Below the pieces are notes generated by a model, which worked only from the letters and a program-made list of their open reading frames with translations, had not been told where the DNA came from and ran no database searches. Below are positions 26,401 through 38,400 of a DNA stretch of 64,000 bases, in pieces. The stretch's first letter is position 1; the number at the start of each line of letters is the position of its first letter. The translations under genes and the position numbers were made by a program. The DNA comes from Gaeumannomyces sp. JS-464 (Eukaryota; Ascomycota; Sordariomycetes; Magnaporthales; Magnaporthaceae). Where the stretch lies: the NCBI GenBank assembly GCA_002197995.1, contig NGZR01000002.1, positions 3,906,001 to 3,970,000 on the forward strand, written 5' to 3'.

Positions 26401-27315
26401 TCATCATGGACTTCTCCACGTATCGAGCCTGTCCAAAAGTCTTACTTTCAAACAGCGCGATACGGTCCGTATTGCGGTAGGAAGGTTGCTTAAGGTCCAG
26501 TCGCTCCTGGGTGTTTGGTTGTGGATGGGGAGCACCTTGGGGACCTTTGGCGTCATGGACAGGTCCATCCGGCCCCCAAAGAGCGCGTTTGTGTCCCTTG
26601 GTGGCCTCCCAACCCTGCGCCGCGTGGTAGGCGGAGCGTCCACGGGAGTGCCGGGGATGCCATCTGGGGCGGTTTTGTTATCTTCGTCTTGGTCCTTGTG
26701 GGGCGAGGCACCCGACGGGGTCGAGGCGCCGACGATGAGCGACTGAGAAGACGCCTTCGGAGTCGGCGCCACGGGCTTGGCAGTGCCGTCTACGTCTTCT
26801 GCGTGGAAAACCATAAAGGTGGCTTCGATGTCGAGGTTGGGGTGGAACTCTTCCCAGCCGCGCTCTTCGCGCGGCTTGTAGCCCTCGCTCTGTATGACGG
26901 CGCTAGTGATAGCAGCGGCCGAACTGAACTGCTCATCATCGGGCTCGAATCTACTCGTGGCGGTCCGTGTTCGCGTGCTGCGCTCCCGCCGGGGGAATGC
27001 GGGGGCAGACGAGGCGCCAAGCGGATTCTGGGCAGAGGAGGAGGTGGCCTTGGGGGTGGACGCGGCGCCAGACGCGGGCGCGGGCGCGCGGGGCCGGGTG
27101 GCGCTGGGCTCGGCCGGGATCTCGGTGCCATCCTCGTCGACGAAGCGACCACCGCCACCGGGGCCGCCGGGGATGTATCGTCGCTTCTTGTGGGGAGGCT
27201 CAGTCGCACTCCCCGAGGCGCGGCTGGATCGCGCGGTGGTGGCCGTGGAGACCCGCGGGCGGCCGCGACGGCGCGACGGCGTCTCTCGCCGCGGTGTTGA
27301 CGGTGCAGAAGGCAT
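23462..27315 (-). CDS. Nto1/peregrin-like PHD-finger chromatin reader
   Basis: Fungal counterpart of BRPF/Nto1, a scaffold of histone acetyltransferase complexes (NuA3) that reads histone H3 in the nucleus. Exons 25839-27315, 24708-25738, 23462-24596; introns of 100 and 111 bp (GTAAGT donors); about 1214 aa. A Ser/Pro/Arg-rich N-terminus precedes the EPL1-like region (YDMDEQDDMWL). Next is a PHD finger (CAICDDGDCENTNAIVFCDG, then CDLAVHQECYG) and an extended PHD (CIFCPNTDGAFKQT, WAHLLCSMWIPE, CYLCNQRMGACIQCG). A coiled region follows, then a bromodomain-like segment (YFPIFKLLLPVIEKAI). The acidic tail ends in a basic patch, RASARRR. Two frame shifts, at 26506-26507 (before ERLDLKQPSYRN) and 26346-26348 (between RPERMLI and SADANVEEED), each fit one lost base. 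Confidence 0.93.
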
Positions 27316-29798
27316 CTCTCGTGGTGTCCAGGTGGGAAGGCATCAAATCGCGCGTAGATTTGTGAGTAGATGGGGGGGAGATGGGTGGCCGTCGGGGCGG
27401 AAAACAGACAGGTGGACGCGACTGTCTTGCGATGAGGTTGAGGCACCTTAGTCACGCTAGCCAGATTGGGAATCGTGGACGGAGGAGCACCCTGCTCGGT
27501 CCACTTTTTGTCAGCCGCCAAGGGGGCCAAGGCTAGCACGTGATGGACCGCCCGCCACCCCACGCATGCTTCCCCAGACGGGCAGATGGGCGCGGCGATT
27601 GGGTCTTCGGTCAGGATGCTCGTCATGGAGGATCCCACCTGAAGGCCATTCCGAATGTGGTGTATCGAACCCTGAGCTTACAACGCCTACCTACCTGCCC
27701 ACCATATCCGTACATATGGGCAGATGCATGAGGTGCCCATCCAGGCGGGGTCCTCAGCGTCCATTGGTTCAAACAAATGCATTCCACGTCGCCTCGCCTT
27801 TCTCCTCTATTGAAAGAGCTTCCCCGACAATTACGTCCGCGTTGCCAAATGCGCGTTGCAGTGGGTCGCGAATGGCCATTGGTCAAGAGGTAAGTGACAT
27901 TGAATGAAATGACGGCACCAGGCAAAACCAACCAACCCGACCTGTCTGTTTGTCAGGCGTATCAGGAAGACTCCCGCTGTCCGTAGGGCTCTATGCCAAG
28001 GCCGCCCCGTCACACACCCGGGCCATCCCTCTCTCGCGAAACCTCACCGACATGCTTCTTGTCCCCCGCCGATGGTAGCCCAATCAAGTTACACGCTTCT
28101 CTTTCCTTCTCCCCACCCGTGCCACGGCAGCCATGCCAGGCGCTTTTTTTCGGTGCTCTCTATCTACAGGCCACCCGTTTCCTTGTCGACGCAATCAAAT
28201 TCCTCCAGATACGTCATAACAAGTGCCTACCTACCTAGGTAGGTTCGACAACACGTATATCTATCTACCATACTGCCATGCCCTCCTGTTCATTTGTTAT
28301 TTATTCGGTTACTCAGGCGTCCGACCACAGAAGTCGGAACAGAATCGGCGATTGGCAGCATCTCGCGATGGGGTGAATTGGCAGGCACGGGACGGGCCCT
28401 TGCAGAAAACACACACCAACCACCTAATGCCCCTGACCGGGAATATGCAGGTGATGCGGCCCCCTTTATCGGCCACTCGGGGAGACGAAAGGTCTCCGTG
28501 GGACCTGATAACACAAATGTTCCCAGAAAAAGTCCGATGATCGTGGATTGCACTGGCAAGACAATCATTCGGACGAGTTGGCTACAAAGCAGGGTGAGCT
28601 AGAGGATGCAGTCCACCTGAGAAACCCCGGCTCGGTTGGTACTGCCAGCATCGTGTCGACCTCCACTGAATGTAAGTGACAAAACCAGCCTTCGAGGGCC
28701 AGCGAATACACGTAGGCGATGTCACTATCTGGATATTGGTAGAAGGCATCGAAAGCAAGAGATGCAAGTGATCCAATGATTAATAGGAAAGCTACCTAGA
28801 CGTCTCGATGCTCCGGTCATTCCATGCCCCAATTTCCTTCCCCCTCCCTCTACCAGATGCTTGCTCACACCGTTGATGCTATTTCCTTTTCGCCCTTTTT
28901 GTCGGGTTTCTCTACACCCACTATGCTATGCCCCTAGCGAGAACAAAAGACCTAGCATAAAAATGATGCAAGCGCGAGGACTTATGGTGATGAGGGATGG
29001 CAAATATGGAGAAACGCACAAGGCTCACTTGACTAGTATTGCATGCAAAGAAGCAAACGGTGCTGAGCGGGGTGGCAAGTCAGACCAAAACAATGACGGG
29101 AACGGTCTCGAACCAAATGCATGCGCGTATCCAAGCAATAAAGACGCGCCTACAAAAGTAAATAGTATGGGGATTGGGGACAATCAAACGCAGGCAGCAT
29201 GATGGAAAAAAAAAAAAAAAAAGAATGAAAAAAAGACCGACCACGAAGCTTCGTTTATTCGCACGTCCAGAAGCGCCAACCAGCCGGCCGCAACAGAGTG
29301 TGCTAAGCGATATTGGGATATAGAATCAATCAAAGACAGAAACTGATGCAACCATGGGTATCTGGCGAGGTATCGTGGGGAGGTATCGTCGAGAAAACAA
29401 AATGTGCGCTTTCTGGTCGGAAGCCTGTCCAACGATCTCATAAATGCCACCGCCCCAGCAACACCAGGCACAAGCAGCGAAGAGGAGAAGAAAAGAAGAC
29501 CAGATGAAAAAAAAAAAAAGCCCAAAACAGGACAAAGGCAAACCCAAACGCCGTTCTGCTCAAAACGCCAGTACGCTATGCTCCGTCATATAAGTGACCA
29601 AAGAAAAGAGAAATAAACAACAAAACAATGAAAACAGTAGGATAGAATCAAAGAATCGGAGTGTGTGAATCACTGAATATTGGGGTATGATATGTGCGCT
29701 GCAAATGAAAAGGTCGACTTGGAGATTTGCACATCTCCAAAACCCAAGTTGGCCAGCGAGGCACCAATAGGGGTGCCGATAACGTAGATGGCGTTAAC
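27316..29798. other. Intergenic, 2.5 kb, Nto1 promoter side and LRR gene 3' side
   Basis: Both flanking genes read leftwards. A palindromic CCTACCTACCTAGGTAGG copy lies at 28226-28243 and a 17-base A run at 29206-29222. No coding frame is convincing. Confidence 0.55.
28226..28243. repeat. ACCTACCTAGGTAGG palindrome, intergenic copy
   Basis: CCTACCTACCTAGGTAGG is nearly self-complementary and is the cleanest copy of the dispersed motif in this window. Confidence 0.85.
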
Positions 29799-32482
29799 CT
29801 AGAGTGCGGCCACTATGGATGGCTTGAATACTCGCGGCTCTTGGTGTTGTCGGGTCTGAATGGACAGAAGGGTTGGAAACACCATAGTGAGAAGCATGGT
29901 AGTGGGAGGGCGGAGTGTGTGTGATGCATCCCAGCTCTCTTCACTGAGCACACTCAGGTACCCTTGCCCAACTTTGTCTCGCAAGGCTTCGATCTTGCGT
30001 CGGTATAGCTCGCCGCCGACGTCCCAGTCCTGATTCTGAGACTCCCTGCGTGGGTTTTGCGCCTCGGTAGGGATGTATCTTTGGGCAGATTGCGGCAAGG
30101 TAGCCTTGCCGAGGACGTCGGTATCGATCCGTGGAACTTCGGGCAGAACTGGACTAGATCCTTGCAGGGTGCCCTTTGTTGAGCTCTTGGTGGATCCCGA
30201 AGTGGCAGGCTTCTGCTGCTGTACTTCTGGAGCGTGTGATGTACGGTAGTTGTCGCTACCACCATTTCGAGAGGCAGATCCAGGGTTGGCCCCGGAAACC
30301 GGGACAGCATGAGGCTGGCCGATGGGTACAGGATTGACCTCGTTGGTCGCCAGGTCGACGATCCGACGCTTGGATGCCCTGCGGCGGCGATTTGAGCTAG
30401 TGTTCACTTCGCTCGCAGTGGCCTTGGAGGCTGGGCGCTCCTTGCGCAGAACACTGGGCTCCCTGGGGGCGTCATAGATGATTGCCGGCTTGACCACGTC
30501 GACTGCCGGTATGTCAGACGCAGTGGGCTTGACGACCGGAACTGCGGGTGGAACGGGCACACGCTCTACGAGGTGCTTCTTTTCAGAGTACGTCGGGCCC
30601 GTCCCATCGATGGTGATGTCATCGGTGTAACCAGGTGTCCTGCGGAAGAGGTTGAAAATGGTGATGCGATAATCGCGGTGGGTGCGGGTGAACGGATTCC
30701 CCTCGACGTAAACTTCCCTAATGTCGGGAATGCCCGTCAACCGAGCCAGCTCCATTGGGTCCGTCAGGCGGTTATCCCTAAGGTCCAGCCTCTCCAGCGG
30801 GTACAGCTTTTCTATGGCCGCAAGGGACTGAAGCCTGTTTGCACGCAGGTTCAGAGCAGTGATAGCCGGCAGAGGGTTTCTTATTAGCGAGTGCAGTGAC
30901 TCGATCATGCAGTGGGAAAGGTTGAGTGCGCGCAGGGCGGTCAAGCTAGCCAGACTGTCAGGAATCTGGGTGAAGAGATTGGAGGAGAGGTCGAGGGAGT
31001 GAAAGCGTGTTTGACAAAGGCGCCAGGCTGGTTGCGAGGATTGACGTGAGCGAGTTATCGGCCAAGCTGAGGTGCTTGAGAAAGCGCCATTTCGAAGCCG
31101 GAAGTGTTCCCATGGAGAGTAGGTTCGAAGCACTTCCGCCGCGGTGGTTGTGCCACGAATCCGATAGACTCGAATGGGAGCTCCCAGACCCGGACCGTCG
31201 GACCTTGTAGGAGCTGCGCGTGTGCGACGGCCCGTTCCTCGAGCTGGAGGGGCGACGCGGCGAGTGGCTCCTCGGACGCCCAGACTTGGAAGGTGACGTT
31301 GAAACCTCGTTGCTGTCCTCTCTGGCGAGGTGCGGCCTTATGGTATCTCCATCCACGCTGATATCACTGTTGAGGGATCCGATATGCAGGTCACCCGTTG
31401 AGTGCCTTGGCTGGGGAGAGCCGGGCTCAGAAGTAGACTTTCGAAGCTCCGCTTGATTGACGGTTGGGCTCCTTCGGGGGCTGGTAGATCCCCCGCCCCA
31501 AGCGTTGGTTGGTGAGCCTTGAGACTTCGATGTTCGTCTCCGACGCTTGTCCATGTCGTCCAATACGATGTCAAGCAGGATATCGGCCGGGTCCTCGATT
31601 CCCGCTCGCTTGAGAGTCAGGGACCTCAGCTGGTCTGCAAGTCGATCCCAGCCAAAGAACTGCCGGAAGTCAATGTCGCACACCTCAAGAGCCTGCACGT
31701 TTTTGAACACGTAGAGGGGCACGGCCGAGTCGAAAGGAAACTCTTCGTAGCCTTTTATAAGGCGGGCTCGCCAGTCCGGTGCCAACTTAAGGCACGGGAT
31801 CTTGGTGAAGGCAGAGTACAGGTACTTCATATCAGCCTGGAGTGCGGCCTTTTGCCTTTCTGTGCGGGCGGCCGAGACGCTGGAGCCGATGCCGAAGCTG
31901 GCCCACAGCGCAGACATGCCGGACATGACACTCCGGATGCTAGATACGGAGCGGATAGAGCCGACATCGGAGCTACGACTCTTGGCCCGTTGCGTCTGAC
32001 TGAGGAACGAGACGTAGTTGGCTGATGTCGTGCTATCGTGGAGGTTTTCCAGGCGGACCTTCATTGGGCCGACGGGGATGGCCAGCTCTTCGAAGCGAGA
32101 AAGCAGGTAGAAGAGGTGGTGGGGTCAGCGCCAGCTTTGCCGACTTGATCGAGGCCGAGGTGAAGTTAAGGGATCCGAGCGAGAGCGCAGCAGCGAGGGT
32201 GCCGGAGGTGGAGGAAGATGTGGCAGGTCGTTCCGGTATGGTCGGGGAAGTGACTATGTTGCTCGCCGAGATGGACGAGACACTTTGGGACGAGCCATGC
32301 CTTGGGAGGTTCTGGCGCCTAAACTGCAAGGCGTTGGCGAGGGCCTTCTCGTGCGTGCGCACGAAAGTCGCCAGTTGCTGTAGAACAAAGCAGCTGTTAG
32401 TAACGGGCTACTTGCGGCGAACGCAAGGCATATGTTGTGGAGCGCTTACTTTGATGAACAGCTCCCCGTCTTCCGAATCCAT
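29799..32482 (-). CDS. Leucine-rich-repeat protein with long Ser/Arg-rich insertion (STK11IP-like layout)
   Basis: Exon 1 is 33 bp (32450-32482, MDSEDGELFIK), then a 72-bp intron 32378-32449 (GTAAGC...CTACAG), and exon 2 runs to the TAG at 29799; about 870 aa. The N-terminus is Ser-rich with KVRLENLHD. A first LRR-like block (FPFDSAVPLYVFKNVQALEV, then LRSLTLKRAGI) precedes a low-complexity Ser/Arg/Pro insertion. A classical LRR array follows: LKHLSLADNSLTSI, HSLDLSSNLFTQIPDSL, LRALNLSH, ITALNLRANRLQSL, LERLDLRDNRL and the cap VYVEGNPF. The tail has basic KRRIVDL and ends soon after GYLSVLSEESW. This split layout recalls STK11IP (LKB1-interacting protein), but I infer that from architecture only. 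No membrane segment. Frame shifts at 32115-32124 (before LFYLLSRFEELAIP) and at the A3 run 31002-31004 (before HSLDLSSN). Confidence 0.85.
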
Positions 32483-35400
32483 GTTTGCAGCTTATTTATG
32501 AATACATGGGGGACTATCGGAGATGAAGGTTCGGAGTAGGTTTCGTCTTCGGGAGGCGCCACACAATTGCGGCGGCTTGAAATATTTTAATGACCGTTGG
32601 GTGTTTGGGCAAGGCCTGAGGACCCGACAACCTGGTTCGGAATGAATGTTAGTTTCAAGAATGTCTCCGAACGACAAAAAGATTGAGCTATTCCGTAAAA
32701 GAGTAAAGAAAGGGGGCATGTATTCTCGAGCCGCGACGGACACACAAATGTTGGAGGCAAGGAGAGATGTTTGGTGGGGAAAGCGAGCGGGAGAAGAGGC
32801 CGGGCCGAGCGAGGCTGACTTTGATTATGGGCGGCGTAGTCCAGGGTTGTCGACGAGCAACGGTGAGTCCAGTCTGGTGGGAAGGGCGTGTGCGCAAGCG
32901 AGCGAGAGTGAGTCGACGGACGGGTGGCTTTACGGGGATAGACAGGGCGTCGTGCTGATGAGGGGCCCACGCGGCTGCAGGCAGCAGGTCCGAGGAGGCG
33001 CCGCCAGTTGGGTAAATTCTGGTTTCAAGACGATGCAGTCGATCACCGTGTTGAAATCGTTGGAGAGAGCGATCTCGCCGAGCGCCGGTGGCGGGTGGTC
33101 CCAGATGATGAAGCAGGTCGAGCGGCTGCTGAAGGCGTGGCAGGACACCATAACAAAAGACACCCACGCGGGGTTCGTCAAGTCCGGCGGAGCATTCCCG
33201 AGGCGCGGAGAGCTGTCACGGGGCGAGACAGGCAGGTGGCCTGGTGTCTGGGAATCCGAGCGCAGCCGTGATGCCAGCCGGGCGCCGTGGCCGCACACAG
33301 CCCTCCTGGCGCGACAGGAAATTTTCGATTTTGGTGCAAACGAGAACGGTGGAATGCAGAGGAGCAGTGTTCGCAAGGGTAGCGCGGCGGTCGATGTTGG
33401 GGATGGAGGGAGCAGGTGCGAAAAAGCAGCGGGGTTTGGGAGTCTTGGTGATAAGGAGAAAAAGGAGCAAATTCCCGTCTCGACCAACGGCCCGACGCAA
33501 CTCACCTCTGATGATTCCTAGGCTGCCAGTGACGCAGCAGGAAAACCCAGCTGGCAGTCCACCAGCAGGGAAAGAAAATTATAAAGAAGTGAAGAGCAAA
33601 TTCCACGCTGGTGCGGGCAGTCGAGTCGGACGCCTCGAGGAGAGGCAATGAGAGTGGAATGACGCTTTCGCGCCCTCGTCACAGGCTGAATGCTTTCTCG
33701 GGCAGAGACACAGAGTCGATTGGAGAAGCGTTTTGGGAGCAATGTCAATACAAAATGGGCGTGCGGGGAGTCGGCGTTTATTAATTTCAACGTATTGGCC
33801 GCACTGGCAAGTCGCAAGCCAGCATCCATGTCGGGGTGGAGGGCACCCCTTCATCAGCGCTGCTGGGGGCACCCCGGTCTGCCTGTGCCAGGGTCCCGGA
33901 CGCAGTGGACAAGCCCAAATCACAACCCACCAGCGAGAACCCACAAACCTCACCACCCCGCCGCGACCGGGATCAACACCGCCGCCAGCAATCCTCCGTG
34001 CTGCCCATTCTTACTACGTGCTATCACCCTGGGAAAAACATGCGCTCGGCACGACTGCGCTGGGAAAGCCAAGCAGCCAACCAACACTCCCTGATGGCAA
34101 CCTGCCCGTCACCGCCCCGGATGTCGGCTCTGGCCGTGTCTGTCGGTCTGCGACCTTGGCTATGGAACGCGAGCAAACTCTGACGGCGGCTGCTGCTCTG
34201 CCACTGGCAGTGGGCGCCCGCCCGCGCACTCGCTCGCTGCAGCTGTTCCTCCCTCCTGCTCGACATGCTCTCTGTCCACTGCCCCCCTTGTTGTCGTCAG
34301 AAGAGGCGATCATCTGGCCAATAATGGGGCGTGGCCGGGAGGTGCGCCTGCATTTGCATCACCCTTCTGGGGCCCTGCATGTCTTAGAAACCTATCGCGC
34401 GGCGGGGAGCGCCATTGTGCCCGGAGTGCCTCCGTCGCTCGCTGTGCGTTAGTTGAGTGGCTGCTCCACCTCGACGGAACTAAAAAGCCCCTGGCTGCCT
34501 TCCCGTCCATGCCCAAATTGCAGGCGTCGACAAGGCCTTGCGATATCCTGTCGCGATCCCGTTTGGCAGTCGTGCCCATGGATTTTTTTGTCTGGAGAAG
34601 CACGCAACGCTGGCCGGTAGGTGGTACCGACGGTGGTTAGGTTTCACGCATTGCGACCTGTGAGGCGCCCGCCGCTGCCGTCAACGCCTGGCGATTATGG
34701 CGGGGGTGCAATGTGGGCTTACGATTTTGGATTTCTGGGCAGTTACTGTGTGTTGGGGCGGTGTCACTACTGTCACTACTGCAGTTGGCAGTGCCCGACT
34801 GTCACTGGCCATTGACATTGGCGGCGCCCCATTTGATTTCCATCGCAACCTAGCCACAGGCGCCGATCAAGAGAAGAGGAGGCACTGGCAACGACGGCCA
34901 AAATGGAGCTTTTTTCTCCCTCTCTCTCTTTCATCATCTCCTTTTCTGCTCCTCCCACGAAAATGCTACTCTGCACTGGACAGCAGCAGAGTAGCCGAAT
35001 ACCACAACTCAAACAGGCATAATGCCGTCCGTGTTGTTTGTTTACCTCGATGGCTGAATATCTCCCGCCTGCCGTTGACAACCACACGCTCCATCGGTTG
35101 CTATCGTGCCTGGCTCCAGCCAGAAATTTATGCGTAGCCGTTTAGTGGCTCCTGTCGCAAATTACGGGTGCCACTGAGTGCCCGAGCCATGTTGGCGTCA
35201 GCCCGCTGATCAGGGATGTTTCGACCCGACAGCAGGGGCCCTCGCCCCTCACGAAGAGAAAACACAAGCGAAAAGAATAACGGCCTGACGAAAACAACAA
35301 AAGGCCCGAGAAAAGAGAATAGATAGCGGGTGAATGGACAAATAGATCAAGGCAAATATTGGAGGAGAGAGAACAACACATGGGGCCGTGCTATTCGCAA

Positions 35401-38400
35401 GTGCGGTGAGTGAGAGACGTACTTCTTGGAATAGGACGTCATTGCACTCAGCCTCCTGTTTCTGTGAAAAAAAAAATAAAAAAAAATAAAAACAAAAACG
35501 GTTTTCTCGCTGCGACGACAGCTGGCTGGTCGGGCCAACTGTTTCCACAGCGAAACATGACATCTGGAGGCTAGCGTGGTGTCGAGTCGTCGCCAGAGGA
35601 GGGTCCTTTCAAGGGTCTTCCTCACCCGCCCCCGGTCGACGATTGAATCGGATTTGGGCTCTGCGCTCCACACAGAGTCCGTGCGTCAACGACTAGCCCC
35701 AAAGTGCAGGAGCATCCAAAATTAGGCCCATCTTTCCAGCTTGGCAGCTGCGGAGCACGGCTTTCCAAGTGCCACTTCGACTTGGAAAGGCCCCTCGTGC
35801 GTGCAAGGATAGCACGGCCCACAGCCATCGACCCTCCTGGCGCCGATCTCGACCTACGACAAACTGTCGCGATTTGTTGTCGTGGAGTCCGGTCTGCGAC
35901 ATGGAGCCTCCCTCGCGGCACAGAAGCAACAGAACAGAAGCGCATATTCCAGAGCTCCGCCCGCCCGCCCGCAGGCAGCAGGATCGAGAAAAACAGACGA
36001 GATCGTGGCACCGCGGGGCGGGGCGATGGATGATGCCGATTTCGAGGCTGTTCGCTGGAGCGTCTGCGGCGACACGCAGCGACCACTGAAGCAGAACGAC
36101 GACATCTTGCAGCAGTCGCGGCGCGATTGCCCAATGTGAAGGGCACTCACTCTTCTGGGCCCCCATTTTCTGCAACCCACAGTGGTCCCTCCCGAACCCA
36201 CTCTCGACGGAGCCCCTCTTGTTCGCTTCTTCTGAGGCCGACATTCATCAATCTGCTCTCTCTCTTGTTTGGCGCGTGCACGGGGCTGCAGACAGAAATT
36301 ATGTCATACCCTCCCACACTCACACCAGCAGACGCGGGATGTGATTGGGAATCGTGGGGCACGGTTCCGCGCTGGATTTGGCTATTGGAACGCTTTGCTG
36401 CGGTGCACCAGCAGAATGGACCTCGAGAACATTCTGGCCACGTCTATCGATTTGTCTTTTGGCTCTCCCTACTTTTCTCTTTGACGCGATGCGCAGCAGA
36501 AGCAACCAACCGCCCGATATCGTCACGGTTATCGGAAGCGAGAGGGCGGCGCGCGGGAAAATGAGGAAGAAAAAAAGAGAACCCCCACTCTCCGAGGTCA
36601 AGAGACAGGGGAGGGCGCCGTTCGAGCCCCACCTCGGAGGCATGGGTCGTCGGGGCCCCAAGAGAACGGCGTCTTGGTTCCCTTCATGCAATTCGAGTCA
36701 GGACGACGAATCAGGTTTCTACGGCGCCTGGCTGTCGGGAATCTCTTGAGCCTCCGTGGCATCACGTCAAGATTTGACGCACACGTGGGGGAAGGCCCGG
36801 AGACCACCAGCCCGCAGCCTGATCAACCCATATGCTCGCGTAGTTTCTCTTGGCCGACAGTCAGGTGCCCAGCCCGGGCCGAGCGGGGACAGGCTGGTTT
36901 GGGCGCGACGCAGCCCCTCGAAGCGGCATGCAAAATAACGAATGCGACGACGTGCGGAATGCTCCGTATCTGCTCCGCGACCGAGGGCGGGTGGTGTGGG
37001 AGAAAATTGCCATGATACAGTCTCACCGCCAGTTGTCGAGCAGGCGCGCTGGGCTGGGTGTGTCGCGACGAGCGGTTTGATATCTGCGTCCTCTGTCGTC
37101 GCTTGCCGGGCCAATCCCGTCGGGGAGAGGCCTTGGGACAGATCGCTGGCCGAACCCGGCTGGCATCGCAGAACCCTGGTGGCCAGGGGTGGCCCCGCCC
37201 CCTCCATGCATTCCAAGGAGCTTCTTAGTGGCTGCGTTATCAAGTGACCATGCTTGAGATCAGCCTCGTGCGCATGTGCTCGTCGAATCTCATACAATCT
37301 TCAGCATTGAGCCTAGAAAGCGCCCACCCGTTCGCAAGCCTGAGAATCAAGAACCACCCGCGGCATGCTACCCCTCAGTTCACCGTGCTACCACAGCATG
37401 GGTTGGAGATAGCAGACATAGATCCTCTCTGCTGACTGCGTCTGGAGCCGCCACCCGGCACTCACTCAGGCCATGGCAGACCGGTGTGCGACCTCAACCA
37501 GGCATGCAATGGAGTGAGAATCCCGGGGCGCTCTTTGCAAGTCCCGGGTGCATGCGTAGGTCTGCAGGCCGACTTGCCCCGGCGTAGGCGCCGCCAAGCA
37601 ACAATTTTGCAATGCCTTGGTGTGGTGCTCACCCCGCCATCCTGCCTTCTTTTCTTGTTCTTTCGTCGCGCGTCTCTTTACCACCTACCCACGTACAACC
37701 GATCCTGCTTGTGTGCGGAGCTACGTATAAGCTGTTTAGGGTATACAAGACATGCCATATACACGTATATGGGAAGCTATTATAGGATGTGGGCGGGAAC
37801 CAGGTTGGGATAGCGAGGTCGGAGTGGATGTGTGAGAATCCTAAAGAAGGCGGTGGAGATGCAGATACCATGCACTCTGCAGATGCTACACATCCGGCAC
37901 GATTTCCAGCGAGATGGTGTGAAGCCATTTGGATGCGCTCCCGCTTACTGGGAGCCCTGTTGCTCCGGTCTAGCTGCCACCGCTAGGCCTCCCTCCCAAG
38001 TCTCCAACCTCGCGCGAAAATGAGGGAGGGGGAGGTGGGCGCACTGTGCTCGCATGCCGACTGCTCAGCCGCCGACCAGACAGCTCAGTGAAGATCTTTA
38101 TTCTTCACTTGTCTCCCTGGAGCCTATGAGCGACGAGCCTGGTGCGGTGACACAATGGAGGCAAGCCGGGGAGCCGAACGGCGCGGTGCAGTGGCTTCAA
38201 AAAAGGCAGGGGGGCCAGTCACGACTCGGATTTCAGCAGTGGGATCCGCGGATGATCGGCCGACACGGCCAACGACGACCGAAGAGGGGGATCAGCCATG
38301 GCCGACAATCTACCTCCTTCCTCCCTCCCTCCCTCCCTCCCCGCCGTGTGCCCCTCCACCCCATCCGGGCTCGAGACGGCGGTAAGGGCAAGGGGAATCC

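Noticed and set aside
32646..33521. 291-codon plus-strand frame near the LRR gene start
   Set aside because: Composition is unlike the genes here, a minus-strand frame covers the same bases, and I recognise no motif.
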